64,000 nucleotides of DNA from Alphaproteobacteria bacterium (GTDB lineage: Bacteria; Pseudomonadota; Alphaproteobacteria; Sphingomonadales; Sphingomonadaceae), in NCBI GenBank assembly GCA_030431875.1, contig JAUIIG010000006.1, positions 1 through 64,000 on the forward strand. Direction: 5' to 3'. The translations under genes and the position numbers were made by a program. The notes beneath the pieces were generated by a model. It had not been told where the DNA came from and did no database searches. It saw nothing but the letters and a program-made list of their open reading frames with translations. Below are positions 54,331-62,638 of the stretch, one piece after another. Positions within the stretch are counted from its first letter, which is position 1; the number at the start of each line of letters is the position of its first letter.

Positions 54331-55302
54331 TTAGTGCGCCGCGTCGGAAGCGGCGGCCGCCAGCAAGGCTGCTGCCCGGTCAACGCGCACGGCATCGAAA
54401 CCTTCCGGCAGCGTAATATCCGGGTGCAGGTAGAGGAACTGTTCCTCGACGGCACTTTGCCCCAGTCCTGCGGCACGCAAGGATAGGGCGAGGCGTGCAC
54501 ACTGGTTCTCACCCAGCGACAACACCACGACATCGCGTTCCTGCCCCGACGCCATCGACAGCGCCGTCGAGAACACGGCAAGGCCGGCGTGGTCAACCGC
54601 CAGCGCCCGCTTGGCCTTCGGTCCCATCGCTATCAGCAGGCGGGTCACCTGGCCGATGCGCCGCGCGCTTTCGTCATATTCGTCGCGCAGGCGATCCCGC
54701 AGGCTTTCGGCGACTTCCGGGAAATCGGTGCCGTGGGTGCGCAGCAGCTTGGTGGCGGTGTGGAACAGTTCAGCCGGCAGTTCCTTCAACGGCAGTTCCA
54801 TGCGTCGCTGGTTCTGCATGAAGCGCGCCTGCGCCGCCACACAGCGCATGGCTGCCGCGGCCAGTGACTGGTCTTCCGACGCAGCGAGTTCCTGCAACAG
54901 CGGCGAGAGGACCGGGTCGATCCCGCTGCGCTGCTGCAGCCGGTCGGCCAGCTGTGCTTCGATTGTCAGGGCATGGGCGTGGCCCAGGAAGGCGGTGTCT
55001 TCCAGCAATACCACAGCCAGCGCTTCCTCGCGTTCCTGCACGAAGGCGTCACAGTCTTCGACATTCGCGTCCTGTGCCAGCGCCAGTAGCAACTGCCGGG
55101 CAAGGTGAACCATCATCCCGCGGATCTTGGCAATCACCTCGTCGCTGAACAGCGCGTGTTCGTCATTGGCCAGCAAGTGCCGCAGGATCGGCTGCGCAGT
55201 CGCCAGGATGACGTCGCCTTGCGCCAGTTCGGCGCTCAACATCTTTTCCACTGACTCAGCCGTGGGCATGGCTTTGCTCATATCGCTCATGCCCGCACGC
55301 AT
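54331..55302 (-). CDS. Helical hypothetical protein, operon partner of the kinase-like gene
   Basis: A 323-residue, almost entirely helical cytoplasmic protein (SVEKMLSAELAQGDVILATA, IAKIRGMMVHLARQLLLALAQ, LRDRLRDEYDESARRIGQVTRLL). Ala and Leu are dominant, and it ends in an Ala-rich stretch. I recognise no domain with confidence; HEAT-like or DUF2336-like helical repeats are possible. The start is uncertain (ATG at 55302, 55290 or 55281; no strong SD). It lies 4 bases before the kinase-like gene, so the products probably work together. Confidence 0.7.
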   Translation of the reverse strand: MRAGMSDMSKAMPTAESVEKMLSAELAQGDVILATAQPILRHLLANDEHALFSDEVIAKIRGMMVHLARQLLLALAQDANVEDCDAFVQEREEALAVVLLEDTAFLGHAHALTIEAQLADRLQQRSGIDPVLSPLLQELAASEDQSLAAAAMRCVAAQARFMQNQRRMELPLKELPAELFHTATKLLRTHGTDFPEVAESLRDRLRDEYDESARRIGQVTRLLIAMGPKAKRALAVDHAGLAVFSTALSMASGQERDVVVLSLGENQCARLALSLRAAGLGQSAVEEQFLYLHPDITLPEGFDAVRVDRAAALLAAAASDAAH

Positions 55303-55325
55303 AGCCCGGCTTGGTTAAGCCCACG

Positions 55326-56477
55326 TTAGCTGCGATCCGGAAGCAGGTTTGCCGCCAGAACGATCAGGGCAGCCAGCATGATCGCCTGCTCCGGCGGCGC
55401 AATGGCGGAGACCATGGCCAGCAAGCCGGCAACCAGCATCCTGTCGCGTGCCGGCTCCAGCCAGGCTGCAAGCTTGCGCCGGTCCAGCAAAAGTAATGCT
55501 GAAACAAGCACTAACGGCGGAAATATCGTACGGTGATGCAGGCCGTCGATGGCCATGGCCCCCTGCACCAGAATGGCTGCGTCAAGCAGCCAGCGCAGCC
55601 ACGGAAGGCGGCGCAACCTGCCAAATGGTGCGACGCCGAGGCGCGAAATGGCAAGGAATGCTTCCAGGATTGGTGCTGCCAATGCGGTCAGGGCAAAGCC
55701 AAGGACCGGCATTTCGTAGAACGTGGCGGTGATTCCCCCACCCAGCATTGCTGCCGTCAGCGCGAGCAGGGCAGGCTTGGCAAAGCGCAGGTCGAGCATG
55801 CCGCGCCCCGGTCCGGTGACGATGAATCGCCCCAGCCAGCGTGACAGCGCGCCGGGCGAAGTCTCGCCGAGGTGGGTGCGCTGCCATGCCGCAGCGCGCT
55901 GTTGTGCTGCCTCCTGCGAGGCGATGACCGACCACTTGCCATCGTCGAGCGTGGTGTCGGCGATGCGCGCCTCGGGCAGCCGCTGTTGCAGGGCAATCCG
56001 CAGCAAGGCTGGTTGCGGCGCCGCATCTTCCGGCAAGCCGGTGACCTTGCCAAGCCACCTGCCGGGGATGGTCAGGGCCCCTGCCCATGCCCGGTCAAGG
56101 TCGATGCGCTCCAGTCCGGCCGTGGCTCCCGGCCCCGCGGAGACGATCAGCACCCGGTCCCCTTCCGCCCGCAGCAGCTCCAGCGCGGTGCGCGATTCGG
56201 GCAAGAGTCCGGGCTGCAACACCAGCAGGCTGTCATCGTCCCCGATGATGCCCGGCAGGGCGTGGGTGGTGGAGATCACCTGGTACTTCATCCCCGCGCG
56301 CTCCGCCGCGTGTCGCAGGTCGATGGCATCGGGCGACGCCCCGCCGCCATGGGCAATTACGCTGGTGCAGCCCAATTCGCGGGCGAAGGCCAGCTGTCGC
56401 CGCGCCAGTGACTGGCCCGCGATGGCAGGCAAGGCACCCTCCCCCGGTTGGGGCAAGCCGATCAGCACCGCGCGCAT
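55326..56477 (-). CDS. Hypothetical membrane protein with nucleotidyltransferase-like N domain
   Basis: A 383-residue protein. Residues 1-110 look like a Rossmann/NTP-transferase-like domain (MRAVLIGLPQPGEGALPAIAGQSLARRQLAFARELGCTSVIAHGGG ... GDDDSLLVLQPGLLPE). Residues about 215-383 contain a hydrophobic membrane domain of five or six helices (ALLALTAAMLGGGITATFYEM, ALTALAAPILEAFLAISRLG, MLVAGLLAMVSAIAPP). The layout recalls bifunctional cytidylyltransferase/CDP-alcohol transferases of inositol-lipid synthesis, but the CDP-alcohol motif DGxxAR is not visible. ATG at 56477 is chosen because the Rossmann strand begins there; upstream frame sequence is non-coding in style. The function is unknown. 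Confidence 0.65.
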   Translation of the reverse strand: MRAVLIGLPQPGEGALPAIAGQSLARRQLAFARELGCTSVIAHGGGASPDAIDLRHAAERAGMKYQVISTTHALPGIIGDDDSLLVLQPGLLPESRTALELLRAEGDRVLIVSAGPGATAGLERIDLDRAWAGALTIPGRWLGKVTGLPEDAAPQPALLRIALQQRLPEARIADTTLDDGKWSVIASQEAAQQRAAAWQRTHLGETSPGALSRWLGRFIVTGPGRGMLDLRFAKPALLALTAAMLGGGITATFYEMPVLGFALTALAAPILEAFLAISRLGVAPFGRLRRLPWLRWLLDAAILVQGAMAIDGLHHRTIFPPLVLVSALLLLDRRKLAAWLEPARDRMLVAGLLAMVSAIAPPEQAIMLAALIVLAANLLPDRS

Positions 56478-56503
56478 GTCAGGTCCGGGTCTCCAGCATT
56501 GGT

Positions 56504-56517
56504 CCTGCCTAGGCAGG
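56504..56517. promoter_or_regulatory. 14-bp perfect palindrome in divergent promoter region
   Basis: CCTGCCTAGGCAGG is a perfect palindrome, 27 bases upstream of the minus-strand start at 56477 and in the 167-base spacer shared with the coiled-coil gene. It could be a dimeric repressor site. The regulator is unknown. Confidence 0.4.
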
Positions 56518-56644
56518 CACAGGGGCAATGCCAAGCGGCCTGCGCGGCGAAGCTTGCGGAAAACCCGACAGGTGGCGGTTGGCCGCGGTGGAAGCGAGCT
56601 TCGTCGGGGGTTCCAAGCAATTAACCCTGTGGTAAGGACGTTTG

Positions 56645-59209
56645 ATGACCCGCAGGCGCACCTTTTCCCCGTCGCAAGACGTTGAAAGCCCGGAAACTCC
56701 CGTCGAAGGCGCGGAGGACCAAGAGGCGTACGAAACCTCCTCCGAGGAGGTTTACGAGGAACAATACTGGGAAGAAGCACCAGTGCGCCCGCGCGGCACC
56801 TGGATCGCCCCCACGTTGGTTGGCCTCGCTGCCCTTGGCTGGACCGGCTTTTTCGGCTGGGTGAACCAACAGGCAATCCTTGCCGGTGCCGCCCCTGCCC
56901 AGTGGCTGGACTGGATCGTGCAATGGTCTGTCCCGATGGTGCTGCTGGTAGCCGTCTACCTGCTCGTCATGCGCAACAGCCGGCGTGAGGCGAACCGCTT
57001 CTCCGATGCCGCCCGCGCCCTCTCGCACGAATCCGCCCAGCTTGAGTCGCGCCTGCTGGTGGTCAATCGCGAACTGGCACTGGCCCGCAACTTCATCGAA
57101 GCGCAGGCCCGCGATCTCGAGTCGCTCGGCCGTGTCGCCAGCGAGCGCCTGTCGACCAATGCCGAACACCTGCAATCATTGATCCGCGACAACAGCGAGC
57201 AGGTCGAGTCAATCGGCCATGTCAGCACGAGCGCGGTGAGCAACATGGAGGCCCTGCGCGACCAGCTGCCCGTGCTCGCCAACTCCGCGCGCGACATGAA
57301 CAACCAGATCGCCTCTGCCGGCAATTCCGCACAGGCGCAGGTCGAAGGCCTGGTCAGCGCGTTCGAGCGGCTCAATACCTTCGGCCAGGCTGGCGAAGCG
57401 CATGTTAGTGCGATTAACCAGCAGGTGGATGACACCTTGCGCAGTTTCGAGGAGCAGCTGGTGGAGCTGGGCGACCTCGCCCGCCAGCGCTTTGAAGGCC
57501 TGCGGACGCAAAGCCACGAGTTCCGCAGCGAACTGGAGAAGAGCGAGGAAAGCCTCACCGATGCCATCGCCAGCAAGTCCGAAGCGCTGGTGCGGCAGCT
57601 TACCGAGGACACCGAGGCCTTGCGTCAGCGCGAAGCGGCTGCAGCAAGCGCCATGCGTGAACGCCTCGTGGCCCTGCGGGTGGAAGGCGAGCGCATCGTA
57701 TCCTCGCTGGACGACGGGCAGGCAGCGGCGACCTCGCGCTGGACCCAGGCTGTCGATGCGCTCGAGGAGCGGATCAAGCACGTGCTGGAGGGCGTCGTGG
57801 CGCTTGACGAGGCTGCGACCAACAACGCCCGCCTGCGGCTTGTCGCGCTGAACGAAGAAGCGCAGCAGGTCGACCAGCGCCTGAGCGAGGCTGTCGAGGC
57901 CTTCGAAGCAGACTTTGCCCAGCGGCGCGATGCACACCAGCAGCGCGAAAGCGAGGCTATTGCCAGTCTCGAACAGCGGCTTGCCGAGTTCGACGAGCGG
58001 ATCGCGAACCGCCAGCAGGAACACCTTGCCCACGTCGAAGGACTGGCCGAGAGCGGCGAAGCGCTCGCCCAGCGCCTTGCCGCACTCGATGGCGACATGC
58101 AGCAGCTGGGATCGCAAGCCGACGGCGCCAGCGGACAAGTGGCCGAGGCCGCCGACCTGTTGGCAGATCGCCTGTCGCAGAGCCGCGCAGTGCTGGAAGA
58201 GAACGGCACCTTCATCAGCCGCCTCACCGACGACAGCGTGCGCCTGCTGGAAATCATCCGGTCAAGTGCAGACCATTCCGAAGGGGCCTTGTCGAACGCC
58301 GTGGGCAGCGCGGAAGCCCGCCTGTCCGCTTTCGGCACCACCGCCAACGAGCTGCACGATCTTATCCGTGATGCCGAAAATCGCGGTAGCAACCTGGCCG
58401 CGCAGCTCGAATCAGCGCGGGAAACTGGTGGTACGTCGCTCGAACAGCTGCAGGCACTCCAGGGCCAGCTGGAGAGCGTCACGGCAGAGAGTGAACGACT
58501 TGCCGAGCGCACCTCTGGCGAACTGCGCGCTGCAATCGAGCTGCTCACAACAACCTCTGCCAAGGTGCTGGAAAGCCTGCGCGAAGAGCAGACGGGTGCC
58601 GTCGCCGCCCTAGCGGAAGAGATCAGCGCTGCCAGTCGCGAACAGCTCGCTTCTGCCATGCGCGAGAATGCGGCGGCTGTCCTGGCCGAACTGGAAGAGG
58701 CAGTCGGCCGCGCAGATTCTGCTGGCCGCGAGACAGTGCAACTCCTCCGCAGCGAAATGGCGCAGGTCGGCGACCTGGCCGCCAACCTCGAACTGCGCGT
58801 GGAAGATGCCCGGCGGCAGGCCGAAGAGCACACCAACAGCGACTTTACCCGCCGCATGGCGCTGATCACCGAGGCGCTGAATTCCACCGCGATCGACATT
58901 TCCAAGGCCTTCGACAACGATGTCGCTGACACCCAGTGGGCCAATTACCTGCGCGGTGATCGCGGCATCTTCACGCGTCATGCCGTACGCCTGCTCGACA
59001 AGCAGGAAGCACGACAGATCAGCTCCTTTTACCAGGAAGATGCGGAATTCCGCGAAGTGGTGAACCGCTACATCCACGACTTCGAGGCCATGTTGCGCAA
59101 CGTGCTGGCCACCCGCGATGGCAACGCTATGGCGGTCACGCTGCTCTCCAGCGATATGGGCAAGCTCTACGTCGCTCTGGCACAGGCGATCGAACGCCTG
59201 CGGGACTAG
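56645..59209 (+). CDS. Large coiled-coil membrane protein, TipN-like architecture
   Basis: An 854-residue protein. An acidic N-terminal tail (about 1-50) is followed by two transmembrane helices (about 52-73 and 90-109). Some 630 residues of Ala/Glu/Gln/Arg-rich coiled coil follow (for example NRELALARNFIEAQARDLES, QREAAAASAMRERLVALRVE, DARRQAEEHTNSDFTRRMAL). A compact conserved-looking C terminus closes the protein (STAIDISKAFDNDVADTQWANYLRGDRGIFTRHAVRLLDKQEA). Two N-terminal helices plus a giant coiled coil match the architecture of the Caulobacter new-pole marker TipN; orthology is inference. ATG at 56645 has SD AAGGA 6 bases upstream. Confidence 0.75.
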   Translation: MTRRRTFSPSQDVESPETPVEGAEDQEAYETSSEEVYEEQYWEEAPVRPRGTWIAPTLVGLAALGWTGFFGWVNQQAILAGAAPAQWLDWIVQWSVPMVLLVAVYLLVMRNSRREANRFSDAARALSHESAQLESRLLVVNRELALARNFIEAQARDLESLGRVASERLSTNAEHLQSLIRDNSEQVESIGHVSTSAVSNMEALRDQLPVLANSARDMNNQIASAGNSAQAQVEGLVSAFERLNTFGQAGEAHVSAINQQVDDTLRSFEEQLVELGDLARQRFEGLRTQSHEFRSELEKSEESLTDAIASKSEALVRQLTEDTEALRQREAAAASAMRERLVALRVEGERIVSSLDDGQAAATSRWTQAVDALEERIKHVLEGVVALDEAATNNARLRLVALNEEAQQVDQRLSEAVEAFEADFAQRRDAHQQRESEAIASLEQRLAEFDERIANRQQEHLAHVEGLAESGEALAQRLAALDGDMQQLGSQADGASGQVAEAADLLADRLSQSRAVLEENGTFISRLTDDSVRLLEIIRSSADHSEGALSNAVGSAEARLSAFGTTANELHDLIRDAENRGSNLAAQLESARETGGTSLEQLQALQGQLESVTAESERLAERTSGELRAAIELLTTTSAKVLESLREEQTGAVAALAEEISAASREQLASAMRENAAAVLAELEEAVGRADSAGRETVQLLRSEMAQVGDLAANLELRVEDARRQAEEHTNSDFTRRMALITEALNSTAIDISKAFDNDVADTQWANYLRGDRGIFTRHAVRLLDKQEARQISSFYQEDAEFREVVNRYIHDFEAMLRNVLATRDGNAMAVTLLSSDMGKLYVALAQAIERLRD

Positions 59210-59218
59210 GGCTTCGGC

Positions 59219-59494
59219 CTAGTTTTCAGGTGGCTGGGGAAAGAAGTTGATGTCGTCCAGCGTGATCCAGCCCTGCTCGTAATTGGCGATGTAGAGCGCC
59301 GCCAACACGGCTGCCACTACCGTGGCGCGCAGCACGACGCGCCAGGGACGGAAGTTTGCCGGAGCGCTATCTGCTTGCCCCGGCACTTTCGCAATGCCCG
59401 CCTCCTCGTGAGTCTTCACGCCGAATGGCAGCATCAGGAAAGCGCTCATCACCCAGAACAGGGCATAGATGGCGATAATGGAAGTGATCTTCAT
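59219..59494 (-). CDS. DUF1467 family membrane protein
   Basis: A 91-residue alphaproteobacterial membrane protein with two helices (IIAIYALFWVMSAFLMLPFGV and WRVVLRATVVAAVLAALYIANYE) and the family block MLPFGVKTHEEAG. The function is unknown; in many alphaproteobacteria the gene follows the rnj cluster. Its ATG at 59494 is 1 base after the rnj stop, so it is the last gene of the nuoN-birA-coaX-rnj unit. Confidence 0.88.
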   Translation of the reverse strand: MKITSIIAIYALFWVMSAFLMLPFGVKTHEEAGIAKVPGQADSAPANFRPWRVVLRATVVAAVLAALYIANYEQGWITLDDINFFPQPPEN

Positions 59495-59495
59495 C

Positions 59496-61148
59496 TCACT
59501 GGTCGTCCAGCATGATAACGCGTGTCTGCGGCTTCTTGCCTGACCAGCGCTGGGCCGCCCGACGTGCGGCGAGACGGGCCGCTTCCATGACCACTTCCCG
59601 GTCCTGGCTGCGCGCACCGCGCAATTTGCCGAGTGACGTCATGACGTCAGCCTCGGCCTCGTCGATGAAATCGGCATAGTCTTCGTCAAGCGGCAGGCCG
59701 ATGCCTTCAATCCGCACCCCGCCCTCTGCATCGAGCACAACGATCAGGATACCATCGCGCGACATGCGGCGGCGCATGGTCACGGCATCGCCATCCGACG
59801 GCACGATGATGTCACCATCGAGTACCAACCTGCCGGTGCGCACTTCGCCAATCTTGCCGGGCGTACCGGGGGCAAGGCGCACGATGTCGCCGTTCTTCTG
59901 GAACACGGCATCGGGAATACCGTTCGCCAGTCCCAGTCGCGCCTGTTCCTGCATATGGCGGATTTCACCATGGACCGGCACCAGCACTTGCGGGCGCAGC
60001 CAGCCGTAGAGCGCTTCCAGCTCCGGACGTCCCGGGTGGCCGGAGACGTGGATCTCGCTCTGGCGGTCAGTCACCATGACGATACCGCGTTCGGCAAGCC
60101 GGTTCTGGACATAGCCGATGGCGATCTCGTTGCCCGGAATCTGGCGACTGGAGAACAGCACGACGTCGCCTTCGTCGAGGCTGAGCGGATGGCTGTCGTC
60201 GGCAATGCGGGCAAGCGCAGCGCGCGGTTCGCCCTGCCCGCCCGTGGCGATAATCATGATCTCGCCGCGCCGCTGGGCCATGGCGCTGTCGAAATCGAGC
60301 ACCTGCGGGAAGTCCTGCAGGTAGCCGTTCTGCTTGGAAACCTCGATGATGCGGTCGAGCGAGCGGCCGGCCACACACAGCTGGCGTCCGGTGCGCTTGG
60401 CAACTTCGCCCAATGTCTGCAGGCGCGCGACGTTGGAGGCAAAGGTAGTCACCAGCACGCGCTTGCCGTGGTGCTTCTGCACTTCCTCGAGCAGGCCGCG
60501 ATAGACCGCCCCTTCGCTGCCTGAAGGCACGGGGTTGAACACATTGGTGCTGTCGCAGACCAGCGCCAGCACGCCGGCATCGCCGATCTCGGCCAATTCG
60601 TCCTCGGTGGCCGGTTCGCCGATGATGGGTTCCTCGTCCAGCTTCCAGTCGCCGGTATGGAACACGCGGCCGTGCGGCGTGTCGATTACCAACGCATTGC
60701 CCTCGGCAATCGAGTGGGCGAGTGGGACGTAAGCTATCTTGAACGGGCCAAGCTCGATCTCGCCGTGGTCGTCCTCGATCACTTTGAGCTCCACCTTCTT
60801 GGTAAGGCCTGCCTCGTCCAGCTTGCGCGTGATCAGGTCGGCAGTGAACGGCGTCGCATAAAGCGGCACGCCAAGATCCGCCGCGAAATAGGGGATCGCG
60901 CCAATATGGTCCTCGTGCGCGTGGGTCAGGACAATGCCGAGCAGGTCGTCGGCGCGATCCTCGATGAATTCGGGATCGGCGAACATAAGCTCGGTGCCCG
61001 GGTATTCGTTCGAGCCGAAGCTCATCCCCAGGTCCACCATGATCCACTTGCCCTGGCAGCCATAGAGATTGACGTTCATGCCAATCTCGCCGGAACCACC
61101 CAGCGCAAGGAACAGCAATTCGTCTTCGGGTTGATAATTCTTCTTCAT
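59496..61148 (-). CDS. rnj: Ribonuclease J
   Basis: A 550-residue metallo-beta-lactamase/beta-CASP RNase with 5'-3' exonuclease and endonuclease activity. The zinc motif H76-A-H-E-D-H81 ([16 protein letters not shown]), the HTGDWKLDE region, the beta-CASP blocks ([33 protein letters not shown]) and the [11 protein letters not shown] loop are all present. The C-terminal oligomerisation domain carries [22 protein letters not shown]. Many alphaproteobacteria use RNase J for rRNA and mRNA processing. It overlaps coaX by ATGA (61145-61148). Confidence 0.97.
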   Translation of the reverse strand: MKKNYQPEDELLFLALGGSGEIGMNVNLYGCQGKWIMVDLGMSFGSNEYPGTELMFADPEFIEDRADDLLGIVLTHAHEDHIGAIPYFAADLGVPLYATPFTADLITRKLDEAGLTKKVELKVIEDDHGEIELGPFKIAYVPLAHSIAEGNALVIDTPHGRVFHTGDWKLDEEPIIGEPATEDELAEIGDAGVLALVCDSTNVFNPVPSGSEGAVYRGLLEEVQKHHGKRVLVTTFASNVARLQTLGEVAKRTGRQLCVAGRSLDRIIEVSKQNGYLQDFPQVLDFDSAMAQRRGEIMIIATGGQGEPRAALARIADDSHPLSLDEGDVVLFSSRQIPGNEIAIGYVQNRLAERGIVMVTDRQSEIHVSGHPGRPELEALYGWLRPQVLVPVHGEIRHMQEQARLGLANGIPDAVFQKNGDIVRLAPGTPGKIGEVRTGRLVLDGDIIVPSDGDAVTMRRRMSRDGILIVVLDAEGGVRIEGIGLPLDEDYADFIDEAEADVMTSLGKLRGARSQDREVVMEAARLAARRAAQRWSGKKPQTRVIMLDDQ

Positions 61149-61924
61149 GAGGCTCCAGCGCGGTCTGCCAGGATCTGCAGGCCGCGGATCGTCATGTCGG
61201 CATCGACCACGTCAAAAATGTCGGTTTTCTTGTCGAACAATATGGCGAGCCCGCCCGTGGCTACAACCTTCACCGGGCGACCGATTTCGGCCTTCATCCG
61301 CTCGATCAGGCCTTCCATCATGGCGACATAGCCCCAGAAGACGCCGATCAACATCTGGTCTTCGGTATTACGTCCCAGCACGCTGTCGGTATCCGGCGCG
61401 GCAATGGCGATGCGCGGCAGCTTGGCCGTGTTGCCCACCAAGGCGTCGAGCGAGAGGTTTATGCCGGGGCAGATGATGCCGCCCTTGTAGGCGCCGTTGA
61501 AATCGACCGCCTCGAACTTGGTCGCGGTGCCGAAGTCGACCACGATCATGTCACCGCCAACCAGCTCATGCGCCGCGATGCAATTGAGCGCGCGGTCTGC
61601 ACCCAGCGTGTGCGGCTGTTCGACGTCGATTTCGAAGTCCCAGGCGGCCTTGCCGTGACCAGCAATCAGCGGCTCGATACCGAAGTACTTGGTCGCCAGC
61701 ACGGTCAGGTTGTGGTCTGCCCGCGGCACCACCGACCCGAAGATGATGCGATCGACCTGGCTGCGCTCGATCCCCTCGATAGCCAGCAGTTGCAGCAGCC
61801 AGGTGGCATATTCGTCACCCGTGCGTCGGCCATCGGTGGCGATGCGCCAGCGCGCCTTGATCTCGGTGCCCTCGAACAGGGCGAAAACCACGTTGGTGTT
61901 GCCGACATCGATTGCGAGAAGCAT
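61145..61924 (-). CDS. coaX: Type III pantothenate kinase
   Basis: First step of coenzyme A synthesis, 259 residues. ASKHA-type motifs: [19 protein letters not shown] (phosphate 1), [65 protein letters not shown] and VVATGGLA. The ATG at 61924 overlaps the birA stop. Type III kinases need a monovalent cation and are not inhibited by CoA. Confidence 0.97.
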   Translation of the reverse strand: MLLAIDVGNTNVVFALFEGTEIKARWRIATDGRRTGDEYATWLLQLLAIEGIERSQVDRIIFGSVVPRADHNLTVLATKYFGIEPLIAGHGKAAWDFEIDVEQPHTLGADRALNCIAAHELVGGDMIVVDFGTATKFEAVDFNGAYKGGIICPGINLSLDALVGNTAKLPRIAIAAPDTDSVLGRNTEDQMLIGVFWGYVAMMEGLIERMKAEIGRPVKVVATGGLAILFDKKTDIFDVVDADMTIRGLQILADRAGAS

Positions 61925-62637
61925 CAGTCTTCCTCCAGCATTACATCGCCCGCGTGGATCACCTGCATGGTCCCATCGGGCAAGCGCAGCCTTAGCGCGC
62001 CTGTCGCGTCGAGGCCATCGAACTGGCCGGAAACCTTGTCCCCATCGCTGCCGTGAACCGACAAAGCGGTGCCGGGCTTGTGCGCGGCGGCCTGCCAACG
62101 GCGGATGAGCGGTTCGGCCCCGAATTCGCGCCAGCGTTGAAGCTCCAGCGCGAATTGCGCGGCCAGCGCTTCGGCAAAGGCATTGCGCGACAGGCCCTTG
62201 AGCGCATCGGTCTTGCGCCCCGCGATTTCCGGCGCGGCGGACAGGTTTACCCCAATGCCGATCACGACAGCGCCCTGCCCCATCTCCAGCAGCAGGCCGC
62301 AGAACTTGGCTCCCGCCATCAGCACGTCGTTGGGCCACTTGAGCATGATCGATTGCGGCGCGGCGACATGAGGCAAGACCGTCTCGTAGACCGCGAGCGC
62401 AGCGAGGAAGCTCAGCGTCGCTGGCGACGGATCGCGTTCGTGGAGCCGTACCACGGTGGAGCCCATGAAATTGCCCGGCGCGTCGATCCAGCTGCGCCCT
62501 TGCCGCCCCCGTCCGGCGTTCTGGCGGTCAGCGACCAGCCAGTAACCTTCCGCCTCCAGCTCCCCGCCCGCCAGCCTCGCCAGCAGGTCGGCATTGGTGC
62601 TGCCGGTTTCGGGGACGTACTCGATCAGCGGCGTCAA
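61924..62637 (-). CDS. birA: Biotin--[acetyl-CoA carboxylase] ligase
   Basis: A 237-residue biotin protein ligase. The biotinyl-AMP loop is GRGRQGRSW at 42-50, with KWPNDV at 100-105 and the [11 protein letters not shown] block. There is no N-terminal helix-turn-helix, so it modifies acetyl-CoA carboxylase but cannot repress bio genes directly (class I). It starts at TTG 62637, 1 base after the nuoN stop, which suggests coupling. A weak start may keep the level low. Confidence 0.95.
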   Translation of the reverse strand: MTPLIEYVPETGSTNADLLARLAGGELEAEGYWLVADRQNAGRGRQGRSWIDAPGNFMGSTVVRLHERDPSPATLSFLAALAVYETVLPHVAAPQSIMLKWPNDVLMAGAKFCGLLLEMGQGAVVIGIGVNLSAAPEIAGRKTDALKGLSRNAFAEALAAQFALELQRWREFGAEPLIRRWQAAAHKPGTALSVHGSDGDKVSGQFDGLDATGALRLRLPDGTMQVIHAGDVMLEED

Positions 62638-62638
62638 G

